A stretch of 64,000 nucleotides of DNA from Elusimicrobiota bacterium. Its GTDB lineage: Bacteria > Elusimicrobiota > Elusimicrobia > UBA1565 > UBA9628. Positions 35,687 through 44,431 of the stretch are shown piece after piece. Numbering within the stretch: position 1 is the first letter of the stretch; each line of letters begins with the position of its first letter. Where the stretch lies: positions 1 to 64,000 of the forward strand of contig JACQAZ010000014.1 in assembly GCA_016194705.1 (NCBI GenBank). Direction: 5' to 3'. The notes below the pieces were generated by a model. That model worked only from the letters and a program-made list of their open reading frames with translations. It had not been told where the DNA came from and did no database searches. Position numbers and translations under genes: made by a program.

Positions 35687-35705
35687 TAGGAGGGGCCCCA
35701 ATTTA

Positions 35706-35722
35706 CCCCTATTTAATAGGGG
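35706..35722 (-). terminator. Small hairpin after korB
   Basis: CCCCTATT at 35706-35713 pairs with AATAGGGG at 35715-35722, flanked by GGCCCC/GGGGCC that could extend the structure. It lies just beyond the korB stop on the minus strand but is not followed by a proper U run, so terminator function is uncertain. Confidence 0.35.
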
Positions 35723-35728
35723 GGCCGG

Positions 35729-36667
35729 CTAGCGGAAGCTGTCCTTGAGGGCCTTTGCGTCTGCGGGCTTGAGGTCCAGGGGCTGCTTGACTGGGGCTCC
35801 CAGACGCGAGATCGTGGGATCGAGTTCTTCGTAGGACGGGACGCCTTCCTTCTTATAGAACACACCGATGGGGAGCTTCTCCTCCTCGAAGGCCTTGTCC
35901 AGCGCGGCGCGGAGGTCCGCCGTGTCGTGCTTCTGGTCCTCGAGCTTGTAGACCCGGCTCTTGAACCACGGGTAGGTGTTGACCTTGTTGTAGGTCACGC
36001 ACGGGCTGTAGCAGTCCACGAAAGAGAAGCCCTTGTGCGAGATCGCCTTGGTGATGACCTCGGTCATGTGGCCGATCTCGCCCGAGAAGGTCCGGGCCAC
36101 GAAGGTCGCGCCCGAGACCAAGGCCAGGGCCATGGGGTTGATCGGGTGCTCGATGCAGCCCTCCGGCGTAGACTTGGTCTGCGTGCCGATGGTCGTGGTC
36201 GGCGAGGTCTGGCCCGTGGTCAGGCCGTAGATCTGGTTGTCCATGACGAGATAGGTCACGTCGAGGTTGCGGCGCATGTTGTGGATGAAGTGCCCCAAGC
36301 CGATGCCGAAGCCGTCGCCGTCGCCGCCGGTGATCACCACGGTCAGTTCCGGGTTGGCGAGCTTGGCCCCCGCCGCGATCGGGTTGGAGCGGCCGTGCAG
36401 GCTGTGGATGCCGTAGGTCTTGAAGAAGCCCGGCAGGTTCGAGGAGCAGCCGATGCCCGAGACGCACAGCACGTCCTTGTTGGGAATGCCCAAGGTCGCG
36501 CAGGCTTTCTGCAGGGCGTTGAGCACGCCGAAGTCCCCGCAGGAGGGGCACCAGTCGGGCTTGATCTCGGACTTGAACTCGTCGGGCTTTTTCGCGGCCT
36601 TGGCCGCGCGGGGCTCGATCGTCGGGACCGGGAACGTCGCCGTCGACTTCACTGCGAGCTTAGCCAC
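35729..36667 (-). CDS. korB: 2-oxoacid:ferredoxin oxidoreductase, beta subunit
   Basis: This encodes 312 residues. It binds thiamine pyrophosphate: the CPSCGDFGVL at about 43-52, the GIGCSSNLPGFF segment, the TPP/Mg motif GGDGDGFGIG with NQIYGLTTGQTSPTT, and the conserved C-terminal region FSFVDCYSPCVTYN. With the alpha/gamma subunit it oxidatively decarboxylates a 2-oxoacid (2-oxoglutarate-type by overall similarity, but pyruvate cannot be excluded) and reduces ferredoxin. It overlaps the alpha gene by eight bases. Confidence 0.93.
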   Translation of the reverse strand: MAKLAVKSTATFPVPTIEPRAAKAAKKPDEFKSEIKPDWCPSCGDFGVLNALQKACATLGIPNKDVLCVSGIGCSSNLPGFFKTYGIHSLHGRSNPIAAGAKLANPELTVVITGGDGDGFGIGLGHFIHNMRRNLDVTYLVMDNQIYGLTTGQTSPTTTIGTQTKSTPEGCIEHPINPMALALVSGATFVARTFSGEIGHMTEVITKAISHKGFSFVDCYSPCVTYNKVNTYPWFKSRVYKLEDQKHDTADLRAALDKAFEEEKLPIGVFYKKEGVPSYEELDPTISRLGAPVKQPLDLKPADAKALKDSFR

Positions 36668-38393
36668 GGAGCACCTCCGACACCTTCGCGATCGTGGAGC
36701 CCGGATAAAAGGGTTCCCCGTCGTACTTGAGCCACCGCGTCTGGATGTGGAAGCCGGTCTCCATGCGGATCAGGCGGCAGAGCTGGGCCGTGTAGTTGCA
36801 CTCCATGGCCATCACCTTCTTGGCGCGTTTGAGGATGCTCAGGACGTCGTCGGCCGGAAACGGATGGATGTAGCGGATGGGCAGTATGTTGACGCGCTTG
36901 GCGCCGTTTTGGTTGAAGTGCCGCATCACGTGGCGCATCATCCCGGTCGTCGAGCCCCAGCCCACGATCGTGAGTTCCGCGTCCTCGGGCCCCTCGAGCC
37001 GCGTGGGCTTGAAGTCGCGCAGGACGCCCTCCAACTTGCGCATCCTCTTGTTCATGATCAGCACGCGCTTGGCCGGATCGGTGTGCACGTCCGAGATCAG
37101 GTTGCCGCGCTCGTCGTGCTCGTCGCTTGAGGCCACGTGCATGAGCCCCTCTTGGCCGGGCACCGCCCGCGGGGAGACCCCGGTCTCGGAGTCGGCGTAG
37201 CGCGGAAAAAATCCCCCGTCCTCCGGGGCTTGGCCCGGCACCGCCCAGGTTCCGCGCTCGAGCTTGACGTCCATGTCGAGGTCAACGACGGTGCCCTCGT
37301 GCTCGGACAAGAGCAGGTCGGACATGAGCATCACGGGCATCTGGTATTTTTCGGCGAGGTTGAAGGCTTCCACGGTGCTGTGGAAGGCGTCCTCGAGATC
37401 GATCGGGGCGAGGATCGCCTTGGGAAAATCGCCCTGGCCCGCGCCCAGCACCTGGAACAGATCGCCCTGCTCGGTCTTGGTGGGCAGCCCCGTGGAGGGT
37501 CCGCCGCGCTGGACCTCGACCACCACGACGGGGGCTTCCACCATCCCGGCCAAGGAGATCGCCTCGGTCATCAGGGCGAAGCCTCCGCCCGAGGTCGCCG
37601 TCATGGGCCGCACGCCCGCGATGCCCGCACCCACGGCCATGTTCATGGCGGCGAGTTCGTCCTCGGCCTGCTTGAAGACCAGCCCGAACTTCGCGGCCCG
37701 CGGCGAGAGCCAATGCATGATGGAGGAGGCGGGCGTCATCGGATATCCCGAGAAGAACTTGCAGCCGCCGGCCACGGCGCCCAGAGCGATCGCCTGGTTT
37801 CCCGTCATGACCATGTGGCGCCCCTCGCGTTTGGGCAGCCGGATGCCGAGGTCGGGGAAATTCTTCTGGGAGTACTCGAAGCCGGCCTTGGCGGCCGCCA
37901 AGTTCCCGCTGACCACCGCGTCCCCCTTCTTGTCGAAGTTCTCCTTGAGAAAGGTCTCGAACAGCGCGAAATCGAGGCCGGTCAATTGGAACAAGGCGCC
38001 CAGGGCCACCGTATTCTGCAGCAAGGGATTCGAGGTCAGCTTCATGCAGGGCAAAGCCAAGGTCTTGGCGCCCGGCCGGAGCTTGGCTGCGTCGAGCTTG
38101 AGGCGGTCGCCGTTGTAGAGCACGCCGAGAGCGGCGTCTGCCGCCTCGCGCTCGATGGTGTCCTGATTGAGGGCGATCAGGATGTCGCAGTCGTCGGCCT
38201 GGGTGTAGACTTTCTCTGGCCCGACGGCGGTCTGCAGCAGCACGTGGCCGCCGCGGATGAGAGACTGGTAGGAGTTGTAGGCGAAGCCGTGGAGCCCCGA
38301 GCGCGAGCAGGCCTTGATGAAGGCTCTGCCTGCGAAGGCGTTTCCGTCGCCCGCGGCTCCGCCGATCCAAAGACTCATGCTCGTTTTGGCCAT
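36660..38393 (-). CDS. korA: 2-oxoacid:ferredoxin oxidoreductase, fused gamma-alpha subunit
   Basis: This encodes 577 residues. The N-terminal gamma domain (IGGAAGDGNAFAGRAF, YNSYQSLIRGGH) is followed by the alpha domain from about residue 190 (GNQAIALGAVAGGCKFFSGYPMTPASS, FKQAEDELAAMNMAVGA, TSGGGFALMTEA, VVVVEVQRGGPSTGLPTKTEQ). The fused gamma-alpha form is standard for KorA-type enzymes. The ATG at 38393 has GGGAG before it. No separate delta (ferredoxin-like) gene is seen next to it. Confidence 0.93.
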   Translation of the reverse strand: MAKTSMSLWIGGAAGDGNAFAGRAFIKACSRSGLHGFAYNSYQSLIRGGHVLLQTAVGPEKVYTQADDCDILIALNQDTIEREAADAALGVLYNGDRLKLDAAKLRPGAKTLALPCMKLTSNPLLQNTVALGALFQLTGLDFALFETFLKENFDKKGDAVVSGNLAAAKAGFEYSQKNFPDLGIRLPKREGRHMVMTGNQAIALGAVAGGCKFFSGYPMTPASSIMHWLSPRAAKFGLVFKQAEDELAAMNMAVGAGIAGVRPMTATSGGGFALMTEAISLAGMVEAPVVVVEVQRGGPSTGLPTKTEQGDLFQVLGAGQGDFPKAILAPIDLEDAFHSTVEAFNLAEKYQMPVMLMSDLLLSEHEGTVVDLDMDVKLERGTWAVPGQAPEDGGFFPRYADSETGVSPRAVPGQEGLMHVASSDEHDERGNLISDVHTDPAKRVLIMNKRMRKLEGVLRDFKPTRLEGPEDAELTIVGWGSTTGMMRHVMRHFNQNGAKRVNILPIRYIHPFPADDVLSILKRAKKVMAMECNYTAQLCRLIRMETGFHIQTRWLKYDGEPFYPGSTIAKVSEVLRG

Positions 38394-38411
38394 AGCTCTC
38401 CCTCTCAAACG

Positions 38412-38441
38412 CTGAAACAAGTTTAGATAATTTCGTATCAT
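38412..38441 (+). promoter_or_regulatory. Promoter close to the E1-alpha start
   Basis: CTGAAA (38412-38417) and TATCAT (38436-38441) are 18 bases apart and the ATG at 38451 lies nine bases further on. There is no ribosome-binding site. The 57-base gap also has to hold the divergent korA promoter. Confidence 0.4.
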
Positions 38442-38450
38442 TGCCACAAC

Positions 38451-39494
38451 ATGGCCAGGGACATGAGGACGCCTTCCGCTCCCGCCGACGGCTATGCCGC
38501 GCTTGGGGCCGAGACTCTGCTGCGCATCCACGCCGTGATGGTCAAGGCGCGCGCGCTCGAGGAGCGCCTCATCAAGATGTCGAAGAGCGGCGACGGTTTC
38601 TTTTGGATCGGAGGCCCCGGCGAGGAGGCCTTCAACGCGGCCCTGGGCCTGCAGGTCAAGAAGGGGCAGGGAACCGCGTACGACTATCTGCATCTGCACT
38701 ACCGCTCGAGCGCGATCGCGCTCGCGATGGGGATGCCCGTCGTCGACGCCCTGCGCCAGATGCGCAACGTCGCCGCCGATCCCTTCTCGAAGGGCCGCAA
38801 CTTCGTCAACCACCTGGCGATCCCGCAGCTCAACATCGTCCCGATGTCCTCGACCATCGAGACCCAATACGCCACCGCCATCGGCACCGGCATCGCCCAC
38901 GCGCGCGACGGGGGCGACGCGATCACCATCGTCAACGGCGGCGACGGCGGGACAGCCGAAGGCGACTTCCACTCCTGCCTGGTCTGGGCCAACCGGCCGG
39001 CCCTCCCTCTGCCGATCCTCATCGTCGTGGCCAACAACGGCTGGGCGATCTCGGTGGCCGAGGACACTCAGCACGGCGAGAAGAACATCTCCGATTGGGG
39101 GAAGGTCTTCGGGATGCCGGCCAAGACCATCGACGGCAACGACCCGGTCGAGTCGTGGCTCGCCATCGCCGAGCTGATGTCCTATTGCCGCACGCAGCGC
39201 AGGCCCGCGCTGCTCGAGGCCAAGCTGAGCCGGCTCTACGGGCATTCCTCGTCCTCGGGCGCCAACCGCATCCCGGAGCCCGACTGCATCGCCCTCTTCG
39301 AGGCCCGGCTGCTCGAGCGCAAGCTCGCCACGAAGGAACAGCTCGAGAAGACCTGGCGGGAGAACTTGGCCGAGGTCGACGCGGCGCACCAGAGGGTCAA
39401 GGCCGAGCCCCTCCCGAAGGCGGAGTCCATCTGGGAGGACGTGTTCGCCGACGGCCTTCCGCAGTCCTATCCAAGGAACGGGGGCAGCTTCTAG
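38451..39494 (+). CDS. 2-oxoacid dehydrogenase E1 component, alpha subunit
   Basis: This encodes 347 residues of a thiamine-diphosphate-dependent E1 alpha. The TPP motif is GDGGTAEGDFHSCLVWANR followed by VVANNGWAIS at about 163-203; upstream are FWIGGPGEEAFNAALGL and HYRSSAIALAMG. This sequence type fits branched-chain or pyruvate E1. The neighbouring beta subunit starts at the next base after its stop. E2 and E3 are not in the window. The ATG has no ribosome site and a -10 box only nine bases away. Confidence 0.92.
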   Translation: MARDMRTPSAPADGYAALGAETLLRIHAVMVKARALEERLIKMSKSGDGFFWIGGPGEEAFNAALGLQVKKGQGTAYDYLHLHYRSSAIALAMGMPVVDALRQMRNVAADPFSKGRNFVNHLAIPQLNIVPMSSTIETQYATAIGTGIAHARDGGDAITIVNGGDGGTAEGDFHSCLVWANRPALPLPILIVVANNGWAISVAEDTQHGEKNISDWGKVFGMPAKTIDGNDPVESWLAIAELMSYCRTQRRPALLEAKLSRLYGHSSSSGANRIPEPDCIALFEARLLERKLATKEQLEKTWRENLAEVDAAHQRVKAEPLPKAESIWEDVFADGLPQSYPRNGGSF

Positions 39495-40547
39495 ATGGCC
39501 AACATGGCCCAGGCCATCCGCCTGGCCCTGCACTACGGGGAAGAGAACCTCGGCGTGCGCGAGATCTTCGGCGAAGACGTCGGCCCTCCGCTGGGGGGCG
39601 TCTTCACGGCGACCCAAGGCCTGAAACACGCCTGGAACTGTCCGCTCGACGAACGCGGCATCATCGGAGCCGCCATGGGGCTGGCGTGGGCCGGATTTCG
39701 GCCGGTCGCCGAGATCCAGTTCGTCGACTACATCTTCAACGTCATCGACCTGCTCAAGCTGGCCGGCAACTCGGCCTGGACCACGGGGGGACGCTTCAAG
39801 ACCCCCATGGTCGTCATGACGCCCACGGGCTCCGGCATCCACGGCGCGGTCTACCACTCCCATTCCTTCGACTCGATCGCCACCAAGATCCACGGCATGA
39901 AGGTGGTCTGCCCCTCGACGCCGCTCGATGCCTACGGCCTCATGATCAGTTCGATCAAGGACGACAGCCCCGTCCTGTTCCTGAAGCCCAAGGCCCTGCT
40001 GCGCACGCGCGGCGACGAGCTCATACCGGGTGAGCCCGAGGGTGAGAAGGAGCTCAAGGCCATGATCGACGCGCCGATCGGCGACCGCTCCAAGTGGAAG
40101 CCCAAGTGGCCGAAGGTGACGGACTACGAGGTGCCGCTCGGCAAGGCCAAGGTCTCGCACTCGGGGACCGACGCGACGGTCGTGACCCACGGCCGCATGG
40201 CGCCGATCGCTCTCGAGGCGGCGCGCGCGCTCGAGAGCGAAGGCTCGATCGAGGTCGTCGACATGCGCTCCTTGATCCCCTACGACTGGGACCTCATCAA
40301 GGCCTCGATCAAGAAGACCGGGCGCGTGCTGTTCCTCAACGAGGAGACCGAGATCACCAATTTCGGCGAGCACCTGCTGCGACGCACCGTCGACGAGCTC
40401 TTCTACGAGCTCAAGGTGCGGCCGCGCCTGCTGTGCGGCAAGGCGACGCCCGGCGTCGGACTCTCCTCGGTCCTCGAGAATTTCACCCAGCCCCAGAAGC
40501 CCGACGTCGAGCGCGCCTTGCGCGAGCTCCTCGCCGATCCCGCCTAG
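39495..40547 (+). CDS. 2-oxoacid dehydrogenase E1 component, beta subunit
   Basis: This encodes 350 residues with the transketolase central domain (VREIFGEDVGPPLGGVF, LDERGIIGAAMGLAWAGFRPVAEIQF, SHSFDSIATKIHGMKVVCPS) and C-terminal domain (DATVVTHGRMAPIALEAARAL, VDMRSLIPYDWDLI, LFLNEETEITNFGEHLL). With the alpha subunit it forms the alpha2beta2 E1 that decarboxylates a 2-oxoacid and passes the acyl group to lipoyl-E2. Its stop overlaps the stop of the convergent repeat protein by four bases. Confidence 0.93.
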   Translation: MANMAQAIRLALHYGEENLGVREIFGEDVGPPLGGVFTATQGLKHAWNCPLDERGIIGAAMGLAWAGFRPVAEIQFVDYIFNVIDLLKLAGNSAWTTGGRFKTPMVVMTPTGSGIHGAVYHSHSFDSIATKIHGMKVVCPSTPLDAYGLMISSIKDDSPVLFLKPKALLRTRGDELIPGEPEGEKELKAMIDAPIGDRSKWKPKWPKVTDYEVPLGKAKVSHSGTDATVVTHGRMAPIALEAARALESEGSIEVVDMRSLIPYDWDLIKASIKKTGRVLFLNEETEITNFGEHLLRRTVDELFYELKVRPRLLCGKATPGVGLSSVLENFTQPQKPDVERALRELLADPA

Positions 40548-41281
40548 TACCTGCGGTAGCGGATCTGGAAATAAAACCCGTTGTAAGAGCGCATGATCTG
40601 CGCGCTCACGACGAGGCAGCCCTTCTGGCGCAGGACCTGGGCTTCCCGGTCCATGGCCCACTTCGCGGTCGAGGCCGTCGGGTAGACCTGGCTCGTGAAA
40701 ACCTGCTCGTACCTGATGGGCTGGGCGGCGGCGGTCAGGTAATCCACGTCGTAGAAGTAGTTGAACGGGAAGTTCGACTGCTTCTTGACCTGGCCGAGGA
40801 TCACCTTGTAGCCGGTCGCCCTGAAATTGGCGACGGTCCGCGCGACCTCGGCCTGCGCCTCGGACTCCCAGGTGAACGAGCCGCCCGTGTAGGTCTGGAT
40901 GGCCCCGATGTAGTAGCCCGCAAGGTAGTCGACCTTCAGCCCGTAGTTGAACGGGAAGTTCGAGTCCCTGAACACCTGCGCCGAGAGCACCGAGAGCCCC
41001 GCCGCGCGGAGGTTGTTCTCAGCTTGGGTGCGCGCGGCCTGGGCGTCGGACTCCCAGGTGTAGCCGCCGCTCTGGTAGGAGCGCGTCTGCGCCGGACCGG
41101 GCCGCGGGATGATGAAGCGCCCTGCGACGGTCGGCGGGGGCGGGGCGGGATGCGCGAGCCCGAACTGGAAGGAGGCCTCGAACCCTCCGGACTTGAGGAC
41201 CTCGAGACTCTGGCCCAGCGCGTTCGAAAGGCTTGCGGCGAGGACGACGGCGGTCAGCGCGATGCGTTTCATGATGGTCAC
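40544..41281 (-). CDS. Secreted protein built of three internal repeats
   Basis: This encodes 245 residues with a signal peptide (IALTAVVLAASLSNALGQ). After a Pro-rich linker come three units of about 55 residues. Units one and two share the pattern GGxxTWESxAQA, then AxxNxRAxGxxVxxxQV, then SNFPFNYxxxVDYL; unit three is degenerate but keeps AKWAMDREAQVLRQKG, VVSAQIMRSYNGFYFQIRY. Each unit would form a small alpha/beta module. I know no family name for it. A GAGG ribosome site fits either the ATG at 41281 or the one at 41272. Confidence 0.7.
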   Translation of the reverse strand: MTIMKRIALTAVVLAASLSNALGQSLEVLKSGGFEASFQFGLAHPAPPPPTVAGRFIIPRPGPAQTRSYQSGGYTWESDAQAARTQAENNLRAAGLSVLSAQVFRDSNFPFNYGLKVDYLAGYYIGAIQTYTGGSFTWESEAQAEVARTVANFRATGYKVILGQVKKQSNFPFNYFYDVDYLTAAAQPIRYEQVFTSQVYPTASTAKWAMDREAQVLRQKGCLVVSAQIMRSYNGFYFQIRYRRY

Positions 41282-41350
41282 CTCTTCTGTTTGATTGGCG
41301 ATGTCGTCCCCCGTAGAATAATACTAAGGCGGCTAATCAACAAGAGACAA

Positions 41351-41388
41351 AAGGCCTAGAGGGTGTTGGGCCGGAAGTCCTAGACCTT
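41351..41388 (-). terminator. Probable terminator of the P-type ATPase operon
   Basis: On the minus strand, AAGGTCTAG (41380-41388, overlapping the stop codon) can pair with CTAGGCCTT (41351-41359) with one G-U pair and a 20-base loop, followed by TTTTGTCTC. Confidence 0.5.
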
Positions 41389-43584
41389 TCGCAGGCGCAG
41401 CGAGTTGAGCGCCACCGAGATCGAGCTCAGCGCCATCGCGGCACCCGCGTAGGCGGGCTTGAGCAGGATGCCGAAGCGGGGATAAAGCACGCCGGCGGCG
41501 ACGGGGACCAGGAGCAGGTTGTAGGAGAAAGCCCACAGCAGGTTCTCGCGGATGACTTGCCGGATTCGGCGCGAGAGCGCGATCGCCGCCGCGACCGCCG
41601 TGAGGTCGGGATTCATGATCGTGACGTCGGCGGCCTCGATGGCGATGTCGGTCCCGGAGGCCAGCGCGATGCCGACATCGGCTTGAGACAAGGCCGGCGC
41701 GTCGTTGAAGCCCTCGCCGACCATCGCGACTTTCTTTCCCTCGGACTGCAGGCGCTGGACGATCTGCATCTTCTCCTCGGGCAGGACCTCTGCGAAGACG
41801 CGGCCGATGCCCGCCTGCTCGGCGATGCGGTAGGCGATCTCGTTGCGGTCCCCCGAGACCAGCACGACCTCGAGCCCCATCGCGACGAGACGCTCGACGG
41901 CCTCGCGCGCCGAAGGGCGCAAGGTGTCGGAGAGGATGAAGGCTCCGAGGAAATCGGAGTCGACGGCGAGGCCGAGCATGGAGACCGCGCCCGTCAACAG
42001 GCCGCTCTGCGCCGCCGGGACGGGGCAGCCCATCTCCTTGAGCCAGGACAACGAGCCCGCGCGCACCGTCTTGCCGCCGCTCTTGACCATGACGCCCCGG
42101 CCCGGGAACGCCTCGAAATAGTCGACGGGCGCGGCCTCGGTCTTTTCGGCCTTGGCGTACGAGATGATCGCGGACGCGAAGGGATGCTCGGAACGTTGTT
42201 CGGCCGCCAGCGCGTAGCGCAGGATGTCCTCGCGGCTGCCGCCGACGACGACCATCTCGACGACCTGGGGCCTGCCGCGCGTGAGCGTACCGGTCTTGTC
42301 GAAGAGGATCACGTCGAGGGAACTTGTCTCCTCGAGCACGTCGGCGTTGCGGATGAAGACCCCGAGCTCGGCGGCGTGTCCCATCCCGGCGATGACGGCC
42401 AGGGGAGTCGCCAGTCCCAGGGCGCAGGGGCAGGCCACGGCGAGCACGGAAACCAGGCAGGTGAGCGCGAGGAGTACCTTGGGCTCGGGGCCGTAGAGCG
42501 CCCACAGCACGGCCCCGGCGACGGCGGTCAGCACTATGAACGGAACGAAGTAGGACGCCACCGTGTCCGCGAACTTCTGGATCCTAGGCTTGGTCGCCTG
42601 GCTCATGCGCACCGCCTCGACGATGCGCGCGACCGCCGACTCCGAACCGGGCCGGGAGACGCGCACCTCCATCGAGCCCGTTTTGTTGATGGTGCCGCCC
42701 CAGACGCGGCTTCCCGGGGCCTTCTCGACGGGCATGCTCTCCCCGGTCAGCAGGGCCTCGTCGAGCGTCGACGTCCCCGAGAGCACGACGCCGTCCATCG
42801 CGATCTGCTCGCCCGGACGCACGAGGATCGTCTCGCCGACCTTGACCTGGGCGATGGGCACGGTCAGTTCCTTGCCCTCGCGCGCCACGCGGGCGGTCTT
42901 GGGCGCGATGCGCATGAGCTTGAGCACGGCCTCGTTGGTTTTGCCCCGGGTCTTGGACTCGAGCCAGCGCCCGAAGGTGACGATCGTGATGAGCCCCGCC
43001 ACGGCGTCCCACTGGGTCTGGCGCGCCGCCGGCGGCAGCGTCTCGGGAAACAGGACGACGTAGGCGGAAAACAAGAAGGCGGCCCAGGTCGAGAGGCTGA
43101 CCAAGGTGTTCATGTCGGCCGCCCGGCGCACGAGGCTGCGAGCGAGCCCCTCGTGGAAATGCCAGCCTCCGTAGATCTGAAGAGGAAGTGCCAGCAGCAG
43201 CGCGGTGTAGGGCGAAAGATTGAGCGCGCCGGCCGAGATCAGCGGCAGCGAGAGGGCGGCGGCGACCTCGAGACGGAAAATGAGCCGGCTCTGTTCCTGC
43301 TGCTCGGCCAGCAGGCTCAAGTTCTCGGCCGCCGAGCGCGTCTCGGTCGCCCCCAGGACGTCGTAGCCCGCCCTCTCGATGGCCCTCTTGAGGGCTTTGA
43401 AGTCAACCCCGCCTCCGGGCCGGAAAACGACCTCTACGGTGCGCGAGGGAAGGTGGACGGCCACCGAGGTCACGCCCGCCAGGCCCCCGACAGCTTTTTC
43501 CACCTTGGAAACGCAAGACGCGCAGTGCATGCCGGAGACCGGGAGCACCATCTTGGTCTCCTCGGACCTGGGCGCGGCTTTCAT
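41380..43584 (-). CDS. copA: Heavy-metal (copper-type) P1B-ATPase
   Basis: This encodes 734 residues. An N-terminal metal-binding domain has GMHCASC at 18-24, membrane helices follow, then the actuator TGES (LLTGESMPVE), the metal-translocating CPC in AVACPCALGLA, the phosphorylation site DKTGTLT, the SEHPFA motif, and the hinge. These mark a P1B-1 copper exporter. One unusual residue: the hinge motif normally GDGxND reads VGEGFNDAPAL, with Glu in place of a magnesium-binding Asp. The ATG at 43584 overlaps the stop of the lipoprotein gene by four bases, so it is preferred over 43602. Confidence 0.93.
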   Translation of the reverse strand: MKAAPRSEETKMVLPVSGMHCASCVSKVEKAVGGLAGVTSVAVHLPSRTVEVVFRPGGGVDFKALKRAIERAGYDVLGATETRSAAENLSLLAEQQEQSRLIFRLEVAAALSLPLISAGALNLSPYTALLLALPLQIYGGWHFHEGLARSLVRRAADMNTLVSLSTWAAFLFSAYVVLFPETLPPAARQTQWDAVAGLITIVTFGRWLESKTRGKTNEAVLKLMRIAPKTARVAREGKELTVPIAQVKVGETILVRPGEQIAMDGVVLSGTSTLDEALLTGESMPVEKAPGSRVWGGTINKTGSMEVRVSRPGSESAVARIVEAVRMSQATKPRIQKFADTVASYFVPFIVLTAVAGAVLWALYGPEPKVLLALTCLVSVLAVACPCALGLATPLAVIAGMGHAAELGVFIRNADVLEETSSLDVILFDKTGTLTRGRPQVVEMVVVGGSREDILRYALAAEQRSEHPFASAIISYAKAEKTEAAPVDYFEAFPGRGVMVKSGGKTVRAGSLSWLKEMGCPVPAAQSGLLTGAVSMLGLAVDSDFLGAFILSDTLRPSAREAVERLVAMGLEVVLVSGDRNEIAYRIAEQAGIGRVFAEVLPEEKMQIVQRLQSEGKKVAMVGEGFNDAPALSQADVGIALASGTDIAIEAADVTIMNPDLTAVAAAIALSRRIRQVIRENLLWAFSYNLLLVPVAAGVLYPRFGILLKPAYAGAAMALSSISVALNSLRLRKV

Positions 43585-44399
43585 CGGAGGCTCCGCTCCC
43601 AATTGAGGTAGAAATCATTGAGGTCGCGCCAGGCTCCGGGAAAGCCCACGGCGATCGCGCGGTCGAAGCTTTGGCCCTCCTTGAGCTGCGCGAGGTACTG
43701 CGAGAAGCCGATGCGCCCGCCGCGCTCGACCATGAAGCGGATCATCGACTCGGCCTGCGCGTACCAGAGGCTCACCTCGTACTGCCGCTCTGAAGCCGGG
43801 GCCAGCGAGATCATCTGGTCCATCGGGATGGGCGAGCGCGCCATGCCGGAGCGCACTCCCGAGAAGATGTCCGAAGCCCCCCCCGCCAGGCCGCCCGCGG
43901 CTTTGTTTTCCTCATAGACCGCCAGACCCTCGTTGACCCAGCGGTGGTCGATGTTGACCTTGGCCATGTACTCGAAGAAGATCAGGTGGGTCATCTCGTG
44001 CGAGAGCGTGCGGCCCAGCGCGGGACCGTTGAAGGTGTAGATCGAATTGCCCACGGTCACTCCGCCCGACCATTCCGGCTGGGCGGTCTTGCGCCTGTAC
44101 TCGTCCTTGTCGGCGTAGACGACGATCTGATAGAGCCCCCGCGGCATGAACGAGAACAGGTTGGTGTCGATCATGATGCGGCCGTAGGCGTCCTCGCAGG
44201 CGGTTGAGACCCGCTTGGCGCTTTCCGAGCCGTAGGCGTTGGCGGTGAAATGGAGGCTGTCGAGCTTGGAAGCGCCGGCGTCGAGCGTCTTGAACGGGCC
44301 GCTGACGATCGTCGTGCCGCCGCCCGATTGGGGCGCGTCGTCGGGATAGGGCACGCAGGCCGAGGCCAGCACCGCGATCGAGACCAGACCGCGCTTCAT
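43581..44399 (-). CDS. Peptidase MA-like metalloprotease lipoprotein
   Basis: This encodes a 272-residue lipoprotein with lipobox LASAC (Cys15). A gluzincin-type zinc site is complete: HEMTH at 134-138 and Glu157 in WVNEGLAVYEE, exactly 18 residues after the second His, as in the M1/M61/peptidase-MA families. It is predicted to be a periplasmic, membrane-anchored peptidase. It is translationally coupled to the copper-type ATPase, which suggests either a shared metal-stress role or mere operon convenience. Its substrate is unknown. Confidence 0.85.
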   Translation of the reverse strand: MKRGLVSIAVLASACVPYPDDAPQSGGGTTIVSGPFKTLDAGASKLDSLHFTANAYGSESAKRVSTACEDAYGRIMIDTNLFSFMPRGLYQIVVYADKDEYRRKTAQPEWSGGVTVGNSIYTFNGPALGRTLSHEMTHLIFFEYMAKVNIDHRWVNEGLAVYEENKAAGGLAGGASDIFSGVRSGMARSPIPMDQMISLAPASERQYEVSLWYAQAESMIRFMVERGGRIGFSQYLAQLKEGQSFDRAIAVGFPGAWRDLNDFYLNWERSLR

Positions 44400-44431
44400 C
44401 GAGTCATCTTACCAATTTTGTAGGATGAGCC

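Noticed and set aside
36660..40661. A 1333-codon minus-strand open frame
   Set aside because: Only the last 577 codons are coding (korA). The rest is the antisense of the E1 alpha/beta genes, which have clear motifs on the plus strand.
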